From Ruegeria haliotis (GTDB lineage Bacteria > Pseudomonadota > Alphaproteobacteria > Rhodobacterales > Rhodobacteraceae): DNA of 64,000 nucleotides. Location: NCBI RefSeq assembly GCF_013377785.1, contig NZ_JABXWT010000011.1:62001-126000 (forward strand), in the 5' to 3' direction. The translations under genes were made by a program, and so were the position numbers. Positions 29,354 to 37,760 of this stretch are shown here, piece by piece (position 1 is the stretch's first letter; every line of letters starts with the position of its first letter). The notes below the pieces were generated by a model. That model did no database searches. It was not told the origin of the DNA and saw only the letters and a program-made list of their open reading frames with translations.

Positions 29354-30291
29354 TGCAGGCGCATCCTTGGGTCAAGGCGGCTCTGAAACAGGTCGGTCAT
29401 CAGGAACACCAGCGAGACGAGAAGGGCGAAGGTCAACGTCAGTCCTTGGATCAGCGGATAGTCACGCGCAAAGATCGCTTCGAGCATCAACCGCCCCATG
29501 CCCGGGACGGCAAAGACGGTCTCGGTCACCAGCGTGCCGCTCATCAGATTGCCGATGGACAGGCCCAGCAGAGTGACGGTGGAAATCAGCGCGTTGCGCA
29601 GAACGTGCCGACCCAGGATCAGGCGCGGCGGCAAGCCTTTGGCGCGGGCAAATTGGACATATTCGGCGTCCAGCACCTCAATAATCGCGCTGCGCAGGTT
29701 CCGCATGATGATGGCTGATGTATAAAGCGCAACGGTGACCGAGGGCAGAAACAGATGATACAGCCGTTCGCCAAACGTGTCGCCATAACCGCCCACGGGA
29801 AACAGACGCAGTTGCGCGGCCAGAAAAGTCAGCAATACCAGTCCGATGTAGAAGACGGGCATCGACAGGCCGACCTGAAACACGGTGCGGATTACGGCAT
29901 CCGGCCAGCGCCCGCGATTGAGTGCTGCGACAAAGGCCAGTGGCCCGGCGATCAGCAGCGATAGCACCACGGAATACACGGCCAGAAACACAGTGATCGG
30001 CAGGCGGTCAGCGATAACGCTGGCCACATCCGTCCGCATCAGGATCGACCGGCCCAGATCGCCCTGCACGGTATTGCTGAGAAACAGCCAGAACTGCACC
30101 AGCATTGGCTGGGTGAGGCCCAACCGCTCGCGAATGGCCTGAATATCGGCGTCCGAGGCGCGATCCCCGGCCATTGCAATGGCCGGATCACCCGGCAGCA
30201 GGCGCACCAGCATAAAGATGATGACCATGACCAGAAAGAAGGTCGGGATCATCAGCAAAAGCCGTTTGAATATATAGGACAAGCTGGACAA
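29350..30291 (-). CDS. Peptide ABC transporter permease (DppB type), TTG start likely
   Basis: A permease of about 313 residues with six membrane helices, the early motif RLLPGDPAIAMAG and the loop ARAKGLPPRL. No ATG exists before the first helix. The TTG at 30291 is preceded by GGAG seven bases away and gives the usual short N-terminus; another TTG at 30306 is possible. It follows the binding-protein gene after a strong hairpin. Confidence 0.88.
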   Translation of the reverse strand: MSSLSYIFKRLLLMIPTFFLVMVIIFMLVRLLPGDPAIAMAGDRASDADIQAIRERLGLTQPMLVQFWLFLSNTVQGDLGRSILMRTDVASVIADRLPITVFLAVYSVVLSLLIAGPLAFVAALNRGRWPDAVIRTVFQVGLSMPVFYIGLVLLTFLAAQLRLFPVGGYGDTFGERLYHLFLPSVTVALYTSAIIMRNLRSAIIEVLDAEYVQFARAKGLPPRLILGRHVLRNALISTVTLLGLSIGNLMSGTLVTETVFAVPGMGRLMLEAIFARDYPLIQGLTLTFALLVSLVFLMTDLFQSRLDPRMRLQ

Positions 30292-30309
30292 TTCGATGCT
30301 CCGCAAAAG

Positions 30310-30334
30310 GCCCCGCCGCGTTTTGCGGCGAGGC
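30310..30334 (-). terminator. Hairpin between binding-protein and permease genes (attenuator)
   Basis: On the transcribed strand GCCTCGCCGC pairs with GCGGCGGGGC (one wobble) around AAAAC, followed by CTTTTGC. The position fits partial termination that keeps binding protein in excess over permease. Confidence 0.6.
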
Positions 30335-30347
30335 AGGGGGTCAGTTC

Positions 30348-31931
30348 TTAACGGCTGACTGTTGCTTCATCGAAGATGTTATTGCCCAATGGGGTCTGAA
30401 CATAGCCCTCAACCGATTTTCCAACGGCCACGGCAAAGGGGGTCTCATACATGAACAACAGCGGCGATGCATCGGCATACAGCTCCTGCATCCGGGCGAA
30501 CTTGGCTTTGCGGGCCTCTGGGTCCATCTCGTTCGCGGCTTCTTCGAACAGTTTGTTGAACTCGGCATTCTCCCATCCAGTGCCGACAGCCTTGGCAGTC
30601 GGGGTGTAGCCCAACCAACCGACAACCTGACTGGGGTCGTTCACGTCATTGACCCAACCATAGGTATGGATGTCGAACTCGCCCGAGCGGTTCTTGGCGC
30701 CGCGTGTGGCGCCGTCTACCTGCTCGACCACCAGTTCGATGCCCAGTTCCCCCCACATCTGTTGCAATGCGGCAAAGATTGTTGCGTCATCCGCCGATCC
30801 GGCCAGCGTGGTTAGCGTGACCTGCGTGCCCGGTTCCACCCCGGCTTCGGCTATCAGTGATTTGGCTTTTTCCAGATCATAGGAATAGAGCGGGCTTAGA
30901 TCCGCGGCGTATTGCGTCGCCTTCGCCATCAGGGGTGAGCTCATCGGTTGCCCGGCCCCGTGCAGAACCACGCCGATCAGCGCATCCTTGTTGGTGCCAT
31001 AGTTCAGCGCCTGCCGAACACGGGCATCCGCCAGCGGATTGGGCGAGCCATCGGCGCGGCTTTCGCGGGTGTTGATCGGCGAATAGATGATCCGCGTCGA
31101 TGGGTAGAGCTGCATGTTGATGTTTGGATCGGACTCCAGCTCTGCCACGCGGCTGAACGGGATGAATTCGGCCGCATCGACCTCGCCCGCCTGCAGACGC
31201 AGGATGCGCGTGGCGTCATCGGGGACAATTTCGAAATGCACACTGTCCAGGTAGGGCAGGGGTTCGCCATCCGCGCCAATGCGCCAGTAGTTTTCGTTAG
31301 CGCAGAAATCCATCGAAGCGCCCTGTTCGAACCCGCACAGATAGAACGGGCCGGACCCGACGCCTGCGGCTGTGACGGCAAAAATGGCGGCGGATTTGTC
31401 CTGATCGGTCTCACCCACGGCGGCATCGAATGCTGCCTTGGATACGATGGCGGTGTTGAATGTGGCCAGCATTGACAGAATGGTCGGGTCCGGGTCGTTC
31501 AGCGTGATAGTGATGGCGTTGCCATCTGCCGAAACCGAGTTGATCGACCCCAACAAACCAGCCCACGGGCTCAGGTCAGGATTACGTGCCCGGTCCAGAG
31601 AGAACACGACGTCTTCGCCGGACAGGCGCGATCCGTCAGCGAACTGGACGCCGTCGCGCAAAGTCAAGGTAACGGTCTTGCCGTCCTCGGACACCGTATA
31701 GCTTTCGGCCAGACCCGGATCGACCGAGTTGCCATCGGCACTGCCGCGCAGCAGCGTGTCGAACAGGCTGCCCACCATCCAGATATCCGGGTTGCGATCC
31801 GCATAGATCGGGTCGATCAGCCGTGACCCGTCATAGCGGGCAAAATTCAGCGTCCCGCCGCGTTCCTGCGCGGCCACAGGCAATGCCAGGGTCGCAGCTA
31901 CGGTCACTCCCAATACCGTTTTCAGTTTCAT
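30348..31931 (-). CDS. Peptide/amine ABC transporter substrate-binding protein (family 5)
   Basis: A 527-residue periplasmic binding protein with a clear signal peptide (cleavage near PVAAQE) and family-5 blocks (GLAESYTVSEDGKTVTL, GEDVVFSLDR, RQALNYGTNKDALI). It is clearly different from DppA at the start of the window, so the second transporter probably takes other peptides or peptide-like compounds. The ATG at 31931 follows GGGAGGAGAAGAGG; an earlier start would overlap this site. First gene of a six-gene operon. Confidence 0.92.
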   Translation of the reverse strand: MKLKTVLGVTVAATLALPVAAQERGGTLNFARYDGSRLIDPIYADRNPDIWMVGSLFDTLLRGSADGNSVDPGLAESYTVSEDGKTVTLTLRDGVQFADGSRLSGEDVVFSLDRARNPDLSPWAGLLGSINSVSADGNAITITLNDPDPTILSMLATFNTAIVSKAAFDAAVGETDQDKSAAIFAVTAAGVGSGPFYLCGFEQGASMDFCANENYWRIGADGEPLPYLDSVHFEIVPDDATRILRLQAGEVDAAEFIPFSRVAELESDPNINMQLYPSTRIIYSPINTRESRADGSPNPLADARVRQALNYGTNKDALIGVVLHGAGQPMSSPLMAKATQYAADLSPLYSYDLEKAKSLIAEAGVEPGTQVTLTTLAGSADDATIFAALQQMWGELGIELVVEQVDGATRGAKNRSGEFDIHTYGWVNDVNDPSQVVGWLGYTPTAKAVGTGWENAEFNKLFEEAANEMDPEARKAKFARMQELYADASPLLFMYETPFAVAVGKSVEGYVQTPLGNNIFDEATVSR

Positions 31932-31985
31932 CCTCTTCTCCTCCCGCAACGTTTTTACGTTATGCGAGTGGAGAATAAGCGATTC

Positions 31986-31998
31986 TTAGTATTACTAA
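31986..31998. promoter_or_regulatory. Candidate operator TTAG-N5-CTAA before the peptide operon
   Basis: TTAGTATTACTAA lies 55 bp before the binding-protein start, with a further half-like TTAGTAATA just upstream. The same TTAG-N5-CTAA pattern occurs before the adjacent XRE regulator gene, so the regulator probably binds both. Confidence 0.6.
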
Positions 31999-32038
31999 AG
32001 AGTTTTTTAGTAATAGCTGAAATTTTGTTACCGTACAT

Positions 32039-32641
32039 TCAATTTTTAGGGCCCGCCTCACTGATCGGGGATGTCGTCACCCAAAGCTCGACCGCCTCTG
32101 TTTCCCCCAGTACAACTGAATAGTGGCGCACCGACGTATCGTGGTGAATGACGTCGCCTGGCGACATCACAAAAACCTTGTCACCCAGTTGATATTCAAG
32201 CTGCCCCGACAGGAGATAACAAAACGCCTCGCCCACGTGGCACATCTTTTCCGACACATGGCCCGGCGGGCGATGCACGATCTGCGGGTGGAACAAGGCC
32301 CCGGCAAAACCCGGCCCGAGCTTTTCATAAAATCGCCCACGTGTACCAAGAGAATAGGTCTGTCTGTTTTCTTTTGCGACATATTCCGAGAACACCCGGG
32401 GCACGCTGAGCAACTGTTCGACACTGGTTTGCAACGCCGCCGCAATCGCCATCAAAGAGGTCAGCGAAGGTGAACTGATCCCGCGTTCGACCTGAGACAG
32501 AAAGCCCGTGGTCAGATCCGCCGCCTTGGCCACCTGATCCAACGTCATGGTCATGGCCTTGCGCCGCCGCCGGATCGCCTGACCCAATTCGGTCGGCTGC
32601 CCTTTGGCTTTGGTTTTGGCGCGCATATTCGGGGCCTGCAT
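32039..32641 (-). CDS. XRE-family regulator with C-terminal cupin domain
   Basis: A 200-residue regulator: helix-turn-helix at about residues 18-72 (MTLDQVAKAADLTTGFLSQV) and a cupin sensor at about 115-190 (AFCYLLSGQLEYQLG and PGDVIHHDTSVRHY with metal-type histidines). I chose the ATG at 32641 because GGAG precedes it; the open frame reaches 32704. It lies directly upstream of the peptide operon, separated by ~100 bp that contain an operator-like repeat also found at its own promoter. A role as local repressor of the transporter is inferred. Confidence 0.9.
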   Translation of the reverse strand: MQAPNMRAKTKAKGQPTELGQAIRRRRKAMTMTLDQVAKAADLTTGFLSQVERGISSPSLTSLMAIAAALQTSVEQLLSVPRVFSEYVAKENRQTYSLGTRGRFYEKLGPGFAGALFHPQIVHRPPGHVSEKMCHVGEAFCYLLSGQLEYQLGDKVFVMSPGDVIHHDTSVRHYSVVLGETEAVELWVTTSPISEAGPKN

Positions 32642-32710
32642 GCGGCTTCTCCTGCTGTTCAATTGGTTTGTGCCCATTGAACAGAAGAATGACAGGAAGA
32701 TCAAAATTTA

Positions 32711-32727
32711 TTTTAGTCATGCTAAAA
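32711..32727. promoter_or_regulatory. Candidate operator TTTTAG-N5-CTAAAA before the XRE regulator
   Basis: TTTTAGTCATGCTAAAA is a 6+5+6 inverted repeat 70 bp upstream of the regulator start. It shares TTAG-N5-CTAA with the site at 31986-31998. Confidence 0.6.
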
Positions 32728-32788
32728 ATCCGGCTTGCGACCTTGCGGCTACCATCTTGTTCTGGCCGTAAGTCAATGAGCCGGGAAC

Positions 32789-33355
32789 TTAGAATGTCGG
32801 TGGTGTGCAAGCGCTGACAATGACGCATTTCTCTGGCCCCACTTGCCTGAACCTATGTGGCATCCGGCTATCAAAATAGTATGCGTCCCCAACGCCCAGA
32901 ATTTTGCGACGCTCACCAACTGTGATTTCTACACGTCCTTCAATCACAATCCCGCCTTCTTCAGCTTCGTGCCCATAGAGCACCCGGCCAGTGTCTGCCC
33001 CAACCTGATAAGTTTCTTTTAGGATCATCATGGCCCGTCCAAACAGGTTTGTTCCCACTTGTTTCAGTGAAACCCCGCCCTTTCCGATCTCAGGCAGGTC
33101 TTCTGCTGCGTAAAAGATGGTTTTTTCGGCCTCTGGCTGGTATGCAAAAAACTCGGACAGGCTGACGGAAAGCCCGTCGAGTATCCGTCTCAGCGCCCCG
33201 ACTGACGGATTCATTTTTCCGGATTCTATCAAAGAAATAGTTGAGTTAGGGACGCCCGTATTCCTGGCAAGCGCGCGTTGTGACATTCCGACCCGCTCGC
33301 GCAAAAACCTGAGACGGTATCCTAGCTCCATTTCCTCTTTAGAACTGTTAGTCAT
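32789..33355 (-). CDS. PuuR-like XRE regulator with cupin domain (first copy)
   Basis: A 188-residue regulator: helix-turn-helix near residues 12-66 (MSQRALARNTGVPNSTISLIESGKMNPS) and a cupin near 110-185 ending in the family's CTPPTF. The pattern is that of PuuR, the repressor of putrescine use. The ATG at 33355 follows AGGATAACCAAC. It is divergent from a gabT-gabD pair, and the arrangement is repeated at 50071-52091, so GABA/polyamine control is likely. Confidence 0.88.
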   Translation of the reverse strand: MTNSSKEEMELGYRLRFLRERVGMSQRALARNTGVPNSTISLIESGKMNPSVGALRRILDGLSVSLSEFFAYQPEAEKTIFYAAEDLPEIGKGGVSLKQVGTNLFGRAMMILKETYQVGADTGRVLYGHEAEEGGIVIEGRVEITVGERRKILGVGDAYYFDSRMPHRFRQVGPEKCVIVSACTPPTF

Positions 33356-33470
33356 GTTGGTTATCCTGAACACTGACACTGTGCTAGTCGATATTACAAT
33401 ATCTTACCGCAAGAAAGAAACAGACTATTTGGCTGTCCTGAACTACTGTAGATTTCCGCAGTCAATAAAT

Positions 33471-33488
33471 TCGGACTTCGAAATCCGA
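33471..33488. promoter_or_regulatory. Near-palindrome in the PuuR-like/gabT intergenic region
   Basis: TCGGACTTCGAAATCCGA is symmetric except for one pair and lies 22 bp before the gabT start. The same gap holds GATATTACAATATC near 33393. Either could be the regulator's site. Confidence 0.4.
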
Positions 33489-33509
33489 CATACCGCGAAA
33501 GGAAACGTC

Positions 33510-34787
33510 GTGTTGAACGCAGAAATATCAAAACGCCGGGATGCCGCCATCTCACAAGGTGTTGGCATGCAAACACAGGTTTACGTCGAGCGCGCGAAAA
33601 ATTCCGAAGTGTGGGATGTCGAGGGTAAACGCTACATCGATTTTGCCGCTGGCATCGCGGTTGTGAACACCGGGCATTGCCACCCCAAGGTAATGGAAGC
33701 GGTGCAGAAACAAGCCGCCAATTTCACGCATACCTGCCATCAGGTTCTGCCGTATGAGAATTACATCCGGTTGGCTGAACGCCTTAACGAAAAAGTACCC
33801 GGTGATTTCGAGAAGAAAACCGTGTTTGTCACAACAGGCGCCGAGGCTGTTGAAAACGCGATAAAAATCGCCCGTGCGGCTACAGGGCGCCCGGCGATTA
33901 TCGCATTTGGCGGCGGTTTTCACGGCCGGACTTTCATGGGCATGTCTCTGACCGGCAAGGTTCAGCCGTACAAAAAGGGCTTTGGTGCGATGATGCCTGA
34001 CGTGTATCACGTCCCATTCCCGGTCGAGTTGCATGGCGGCACTGTGTCTGAAACCATCGGTGCGCTCACCAAGCTGTTCAAAGCTGATCTGGATCCCGAG
34101 CGCGTCGCCGCAATCATCATTGAGCCCATTCAGGGTGAAGGTGGTTTTTATCCCGCCCCGGCAGAGCTGATGCGTGACTTGCGTGGCCTGTGTGACACGC
34201 ATGGCATCGTGCTGATCGCTGATGAAGTGCAAACTGGTTTTGCCCGCACCGGAAACTTGTTTGCGATGGATGACTACGACGTCAGTGCTGACATCACCAC
34301 GATGGCCAAAGGTCTCGCAGGCGGATTGCCCTTGGCGGCGGTCACAGGACGGAAAGACCTGATGGATGCCGCGCAACCGGGTGGCCTGGGGGGGACTTAT
34401 GGTGGCAACCCATTGAGCATAGCAGCGGCGAATGCCGTGCTTGACGTGATCGAAGAAGAAGATCTTTGTTCTCGTGCTAACGAATTGGGATCGCGCCTGA
34501 AGCAACGTCTGGAAGCCATGCGAGAGAACACTCCGGAAATCGTCGATATCCGAGGCAAAGGCATGATGATTGCCGCTGAGTTTAACACCGCCGATGGCAG
34601 CGCTCCCAACCCGGAAATGGCCAATGCTGTCCGTGCCGAGGCCCTGTCGCGTGGTTTGGTTTTGTTAACCTGCGGCGTCTACGGCAACGTCATTCGTTTT
34701 CTTGCACCACTGACCGTGCAGGATGATATTTTTGCCGAGGCCATGGACATTCTTGAAGCGTCGCTTGCCGCCGTGAAGGGAGCATAA
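33510..34787 (+). CDS. gabT: 4-aminobutyrate transaminase (first copy)
   Basis: A 425-residue class-III PLP aminotransferase. It has the [10 protein letters not shown] start block, [10 protein letters not shown] (phosphate cup), [19 protein letters not shown] with the PLP-contacting Asp, and the Schiff-base Lys in TMAKGLAGG. It transfers the amino group of GABA (or 5-aminovalerate) to 2-oxoglutarate. No ATG exists at the conserved N-terminus; GTG at 33510, after AAGGAAAC, is chosen and matches the length of the paralogue at 50787. The gabD gene begins 1 base after its stop. Confidence 0.92.
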   Translation: MLNAEISKRRDAAISQGVGMQTQVYVERAKNSEVWDVEGKRYIDFAAGIAVVNTGHCHPKVMEAVQKQAANFTHTCHQVLPYENYIRLAERLNEKVPGDFEKKTVFVTTGAEAVENAIKIARAATGRPAIIAFGGGFHGRTFMGMSLTGKVQPYKKGFGAMMPDVYHVPFPVELHGGTVSETIGALTKLFKADLDPERVAAIIIEPIQGEGGFYPAPAELMRDLRGLCDTHGIVLIADEVQTGFARTGNLFAMDDYDVSADITTMAKGLAGGLPLAAVTGRKDLMDAAQPGGLGGTYGGNPLSIAAANAVLDVIEEEDLCSRANELGSRLKQRLEAMRENTPEIVDIRGKGMMIAAEFNTADGSAPNPEMANAVRAEALSRGLVLLTCGVYGNVIRFLAPLTVQDDIFAEAMDILEASLAAVKGA

Positions 34788-34788
34788 C

Positions 34789-36264
34789 ATGTTGGATACC
34801 CATATAACAAAGTTGGCTCTCAAGGATCCGAAGCTACTGGAAACCTGCGCCTATGTTGATGGCAAGTGGGTTGCCAGCGAGAACACGTTCCCCGTCTATA
34901 ACCCCGCCAATGGCAATTTGATCGCCCGAGTTGCCGACATGAATGTTGCCGACACATCGGATGCCATCGATGCAGCCTATGCCGCCAAAAAGGCGTGGGC
35001 CGAGTGGACCGGTAAAGAGCGCGCCGCCGTACTGCGTAAGTGGTATGACCTGATGGTCGAGCACGCCGATGATCTGGCCACGATCCTAACTGCTGAAATG
35101 GGAAAACCCTGGCCCGAAGCGCGAGGTGAAATCCTGTATGGTGCATCGTTCATTGAATGGTTCGCCGAGGAAGCCAAACGGATTTACGGCGATGTCATTC
35201 CTGGACACCAACGGGACAAACGCATCGTTGTGTTGAAGCAGCCTGTGGGGGTCGTGGGGTCGATTACACCGTGGAACTTTCCGAATGCGATGATTGCACG
35301 CAAAGTTGCCCCCGCGCTGGCCGTGGGATGTACCTTTGTTGCGCGCCCGGCTGAGCTGACCCCATTGTCGGCACTGGCGATGGCTGTATTGGGTGAACGG
35401 GCCGGCATCCCTGCAGGCGTGTTCAATGTGATCCCGTCCTCTGACAGCTCGGGTGTCGGCAAGGAACTCTGCAGGAATGAGAAAGTCGCAAAGATCACCT
35501 TCACGGGATCAACGCGCGTCGGCAAAATCCTGATGAGTCAGTGCAGCGACACCATCAAAAAAATGTCGCTTGAACTTGGTGGGAACGCACCATTCATCGT
35601 ATTTGACGATGCCGATATCGACGCTGCAGTTGAAGGCGCAATGATCGCCAAATACCGCAACAACGGTCAGACCTGTGTGTGTGCAAACCGCATTTACGTA
35701 CAGGCAGGCGTGTATGATGCCTTTGCCGAGAAATTGAAGGCCAGGGTGTCTGGTCTGAGCATTGGCGATGGCTTTGGCGATGGGGTGACCACTGGCCCGC
35801 TTATCAACGAGGCAGCGATGGATAAGGTCGAAGATCACATCGCCGATGCCGTTAACAAGGGTGCCAGCGTTATCGAAGGCGGCGGACGCTCGGAATTGGG
35901 TGGCACATTCTTTAACCCAACTGTTCTGACCGGCGTGACACGTGACATGAAAGTGGCCCGTGAAGAGACCTTTGGCCCCGTTGCGCCGTTGTTCCGATTT
36001 GAAGACGAAAATGATGTCATTGCGATGGCCAATGATAGCGAGTTTGGTCTCGCATCGTACTTCTACAGCCGCGATCTGGCGCGAGTTTGGCGCGTGGCCG
36101 AGGCGTTGGAGAGTGGGATGGTGGGGGTCAATACAGGCCTGATTTCGACCGAAGTCGCACCATTCGGCGGTATTAAGCAATCCGGCCTAGGTCGCGAAGG
36201 CTCCAAATATGGCACCGAGGACTATCTGGAGGTTAAATATCTCTGCATCGGCGAAATCGGCTGA
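34789..36264 (+). CDS. gabD: Succinate-semialdehyde dehydrogenase
   Basis: A 491-residue aldehyde dehydrogenase with TPWNFPNAMIARKVAPALA (cofactor), FTGSTRVG, Glu in ELGGNAPF and the double-cysteine catalytic motif NNGQTCVCANR, a hallmark of GabD-type enzymes. It oxidises succinate semialdehyde from the transaminase to succinate. It starts 1 base after the gabT stop, so the pair is co-translated. One substitution is visible: ARPAELTP where GabD usually has a lysine (KPA); this residue contacts the cofactor and may alter kinetics. Confidence 0.93.
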   Translation: MLDTHITKLALKDPKLLETCAYVDGKWVASENTFPVYNPANGNLIARVADMNVADTSDAIDAAYAAKKAWAEWTGKERAAVLRKWYDLMVEHADDLATILTAEMGKPWPEARGEILYGASFIEWFAEEAKRIYGDVIPGHQRDKRIVVLKQPVGVVGSITPWNFPNAMIARKVAPALAVGCTFVARPAELTPLSALAMAVLGERAGIPAGVFNVIPSSDSSGVGKELCRNEKVAKITFTGSTRVGKILMSQCSDTIKKMSLELGGNAPFIVFDDADIDAAVEGAMIAKYRNNGQTCVCANRIYVQAGVYDAFAEKLKARVSGLSIGDGFGDGVTTGPLINEAAMDKVEDHIADAVNKGASVIEGGGRSELGGTFFNPTVLTGVTRDMKVAREETFGPVAPLFRFEDENDVIAMANDSEFGLASYFYSRDLARVWRVAEALESGMVGVNTGLISTEVAPFGGIKQSGLGREGSKYGTEDYLEVKYLCIGEIG

Positions 36265-36270
36265 TCGCCC

Positions 36271-36287
36271 TCCGACGCCTGGTCGGA
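36271..36287 (+). terminator. Small hairpin after gabD
   Basis: TCCGAC and GTCGGA pair around GCCTG seven bases after the stop codon. No T run follows, so termination would be weak or Rho-assisted. Confidence 0.4.
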
Positions 36288-36313
36288 ACTGCTTCAGCGC
36301 GAAGCACTGCGTT

Positions 36314-36556
36314 ATGACCTTATTCATGGGATATGAGCCTCTCGACCGATTGGTACATTTTCCATCGGGTAAGGTCATGCAGCGTGCCACCGGCACAAAC
36401 TGTATTTTCGATCACCGCGCTCACACCGTCTGGTCAACCCAGTACCGTTACAAGGTGTTGACGGGCAGGATGCGCGACCTGCAATATCTCGAAAGACGTA
36501 TCTACGATCCTACCGATGCCATCCATCCCTTGAAGACACTGATCGGGAAACACTGA
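36314..36556 (+). CDS. Hypothetical protein, 80 residues
   Basis: A short open frame, rich in Arg, His and Tyr, with no recognised domain, signal or membrane segment. The start has no clear ribosome site. It sits in the ~800-base gap between gabD and the sigma-factor gene, immediately before a second small frame in the same direction. It may be a real unknown gene, or the decayed end of an older one. Confidence 0.3.
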   Translation: MTLFMGYEPLDRLVHFPSGKVMQRATGTNCIFDHRAHTVWSTQYRYKVLTGRMRDLQYLERRIYDPTDAIHPLKTLIGKH

Positions 36557-36566
36557 TGAGGCCGTT

Positions 36567-36827
36567 ATGCAGCGTCTGCGTGTCGTTTCACCCGCTATTG
36601 CAACACGTCTGGGCGGGCCAAAGGACGCGCAAGGCCGAGAGTTCCTCGAAGAGTTCTATGACCGGATCGCGATGGATTTTGATGTATCAGGAAACCGACT
36701 CAAAAACGGTGTCAAAACAGGCGGGCACATGATCGACGGTACAAAATACGTCGATGCCTACGTTTCGTACAAGACGGCAACCGGGAAGAACCTCAGCCTG
36801 GGTTGGTCATCACGCGCAATTGAATAA
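36567..36827 (+). CDS. Hypothetical protein, 86 residues
   Basis: A soluble, charged small protein (MQRLRVVSPAIATRL at the start, LSLGWSSRAIE at the end) with a reasonable GAGG site five bases before the ATG and only 10 bases after the previous small frame. No family is recognised. The composition looks more like a genuine protein than a chance frame. The 230 bases after it, up to the sigma-factor stop, show nothing else. Confidence 0.4.
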   Translation: MQRLRVVSPAIATRLGGPKDAQGREFLEEFYDRIAMDFDVSGNRLKNGVKTGGHMIDGTKYVDAYVSYKTATGKNLSLGWSSRAIE

Positions 36828-37058
36828 TTTGCACGCGTTACGATCCGATGGTGAAGGACACTTGGTTCAGAAGCATTTTCCAGAAGACAGGCGTTGATGA
36901 AACGCGGGTTTGGCTCGATTGTCGCCGCGATCGAGATACTGCGTGATACGGAATCGGCTGCAACACAAAAGCTGCGTTGCAGCGTCAGTCAAAGCGGTTA
37001 CATCTAACTCAATGTGCCAACACTGCGTTCCGCACTCGTCTATTGATTGTGAGACGCG

Positions 37059-37760
37059 TCAGAGCTTCACATTTTCCTGCAGACGATCTACCACACGATC
37101 CGCCATGTCAGCGCAGCGCTTGCCGCCAAACGGGAAGATCGACTCGAAGCCGCCTTGGATCTGTTGCTCGATTGTGGAACGTAACCGGCGGCGGGCGCGA
37201 AACAGGCGTGTTTTCACGGTTATCGGATTAATCCGCAGCTCTCTGGCGATGGCAATCACACTCATCCCTTCCACCTCGCGCAGCAGGAATGGCAGGCGCA
37301 TCCTGGGTGGTAGTTCGGCAACTGCGGATTCCAGTAGCCCACGTAGCTGCGCCCGACCAAGTGCGGATTCAGGAAGCTCGGCCATTTGGCCCGGAAACAC
37401 GAGAACTCTGGGCAGGTGGGTTTCGTCCACGGTGTTGTATTCTTCGTCTGGACGCGCTCGCCTTCGTTGCATTTGCGATGCGTTGATGACAATCCGCGTG
37501 ATCCAGGTGGAAAAACGCGCGCGCTCGCGAAAACTCTCCAGCTTGCTGAACGCGGAAAGATAGGCCTCTTGTAGCGCCTCCTCCGCCTCGGAATCGCTGT
37601 CGACGATACCTCGCGCGACACGGAACAGCCGGGGATTCAGACGGCGAATAAGTTCCCGAACGGCCAGTTCGCTTCCTCTCCGAGCGGCTGCAACAAGGTC
37701 CGCTTCGGATTTCGCTGCATCGGCTTGTGCTTCTTGCCTGAGGTTTGCTTTGACCTTCAC
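37059..37760 (-). CDS. ECF-type RNA polymerase sigma factor with Cys-containing C-terminal extension
   Basis: A 233-residue sigma-70 family protein: region 2 at about residues 20-90 (DSEAEEALQEAYLSAF, FSTWITRIVINAS) and region 4 at about 130-190 (MRLPFLLREVEGMSVIAIAREL, INPITVKTRLFRARRRL). After region 4 a short tail contains FPFGGKRCADM, resembling a tail I recall from other proteobacterial ECF factors and perhaps a sensing element. The GTG start at 37760 is preceded by GGAGGA and overlaps the cupredoxin stop (GTGA). No anti-sigma gene is adjacent. Confidence 0.9.
   Translation of the reverse strand: MKVKANLRQEAQADAAKSEADLVAAARRGSELAVRELIRRLNPRLFRVARGIVDSDSEAEEALQEAYLSAFSKLESFRERARFSTWITRIVINASQMQRRRARPDEEYNTVDETHLPRVLVFPGQMAELPESALGRAQLRGLLESAVAELPPRMRLPFLLREVEGMSVIAIARELRINPITVKTRLFRARRRLRSTIEQQIQGGFESIFPFGGKRCADMADRVVDRLQENVKL

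Noticed and set aside
33364..33446. Direct repeat TCCTGAAC twice in the first PuuR-like/gabT promoter gap
   Set aside because: Eight-base direct repeats 75 bp apart are expected by chance at this frequency and show no symmetry.
33117..33509. N-terminal extension of the first transaminase by 131 codons
   Set aside because: The extension overlaps the divergent regulator gene and has no family resemblance; the GTG at 33510 matches the length of the paralogue.
36898..37008. 37-codon frame starting MKRGFGSIVAA before the sigma-factor gene
   Set aside because: Too short, no good ribosome site and no recognisable family; treated as chance.
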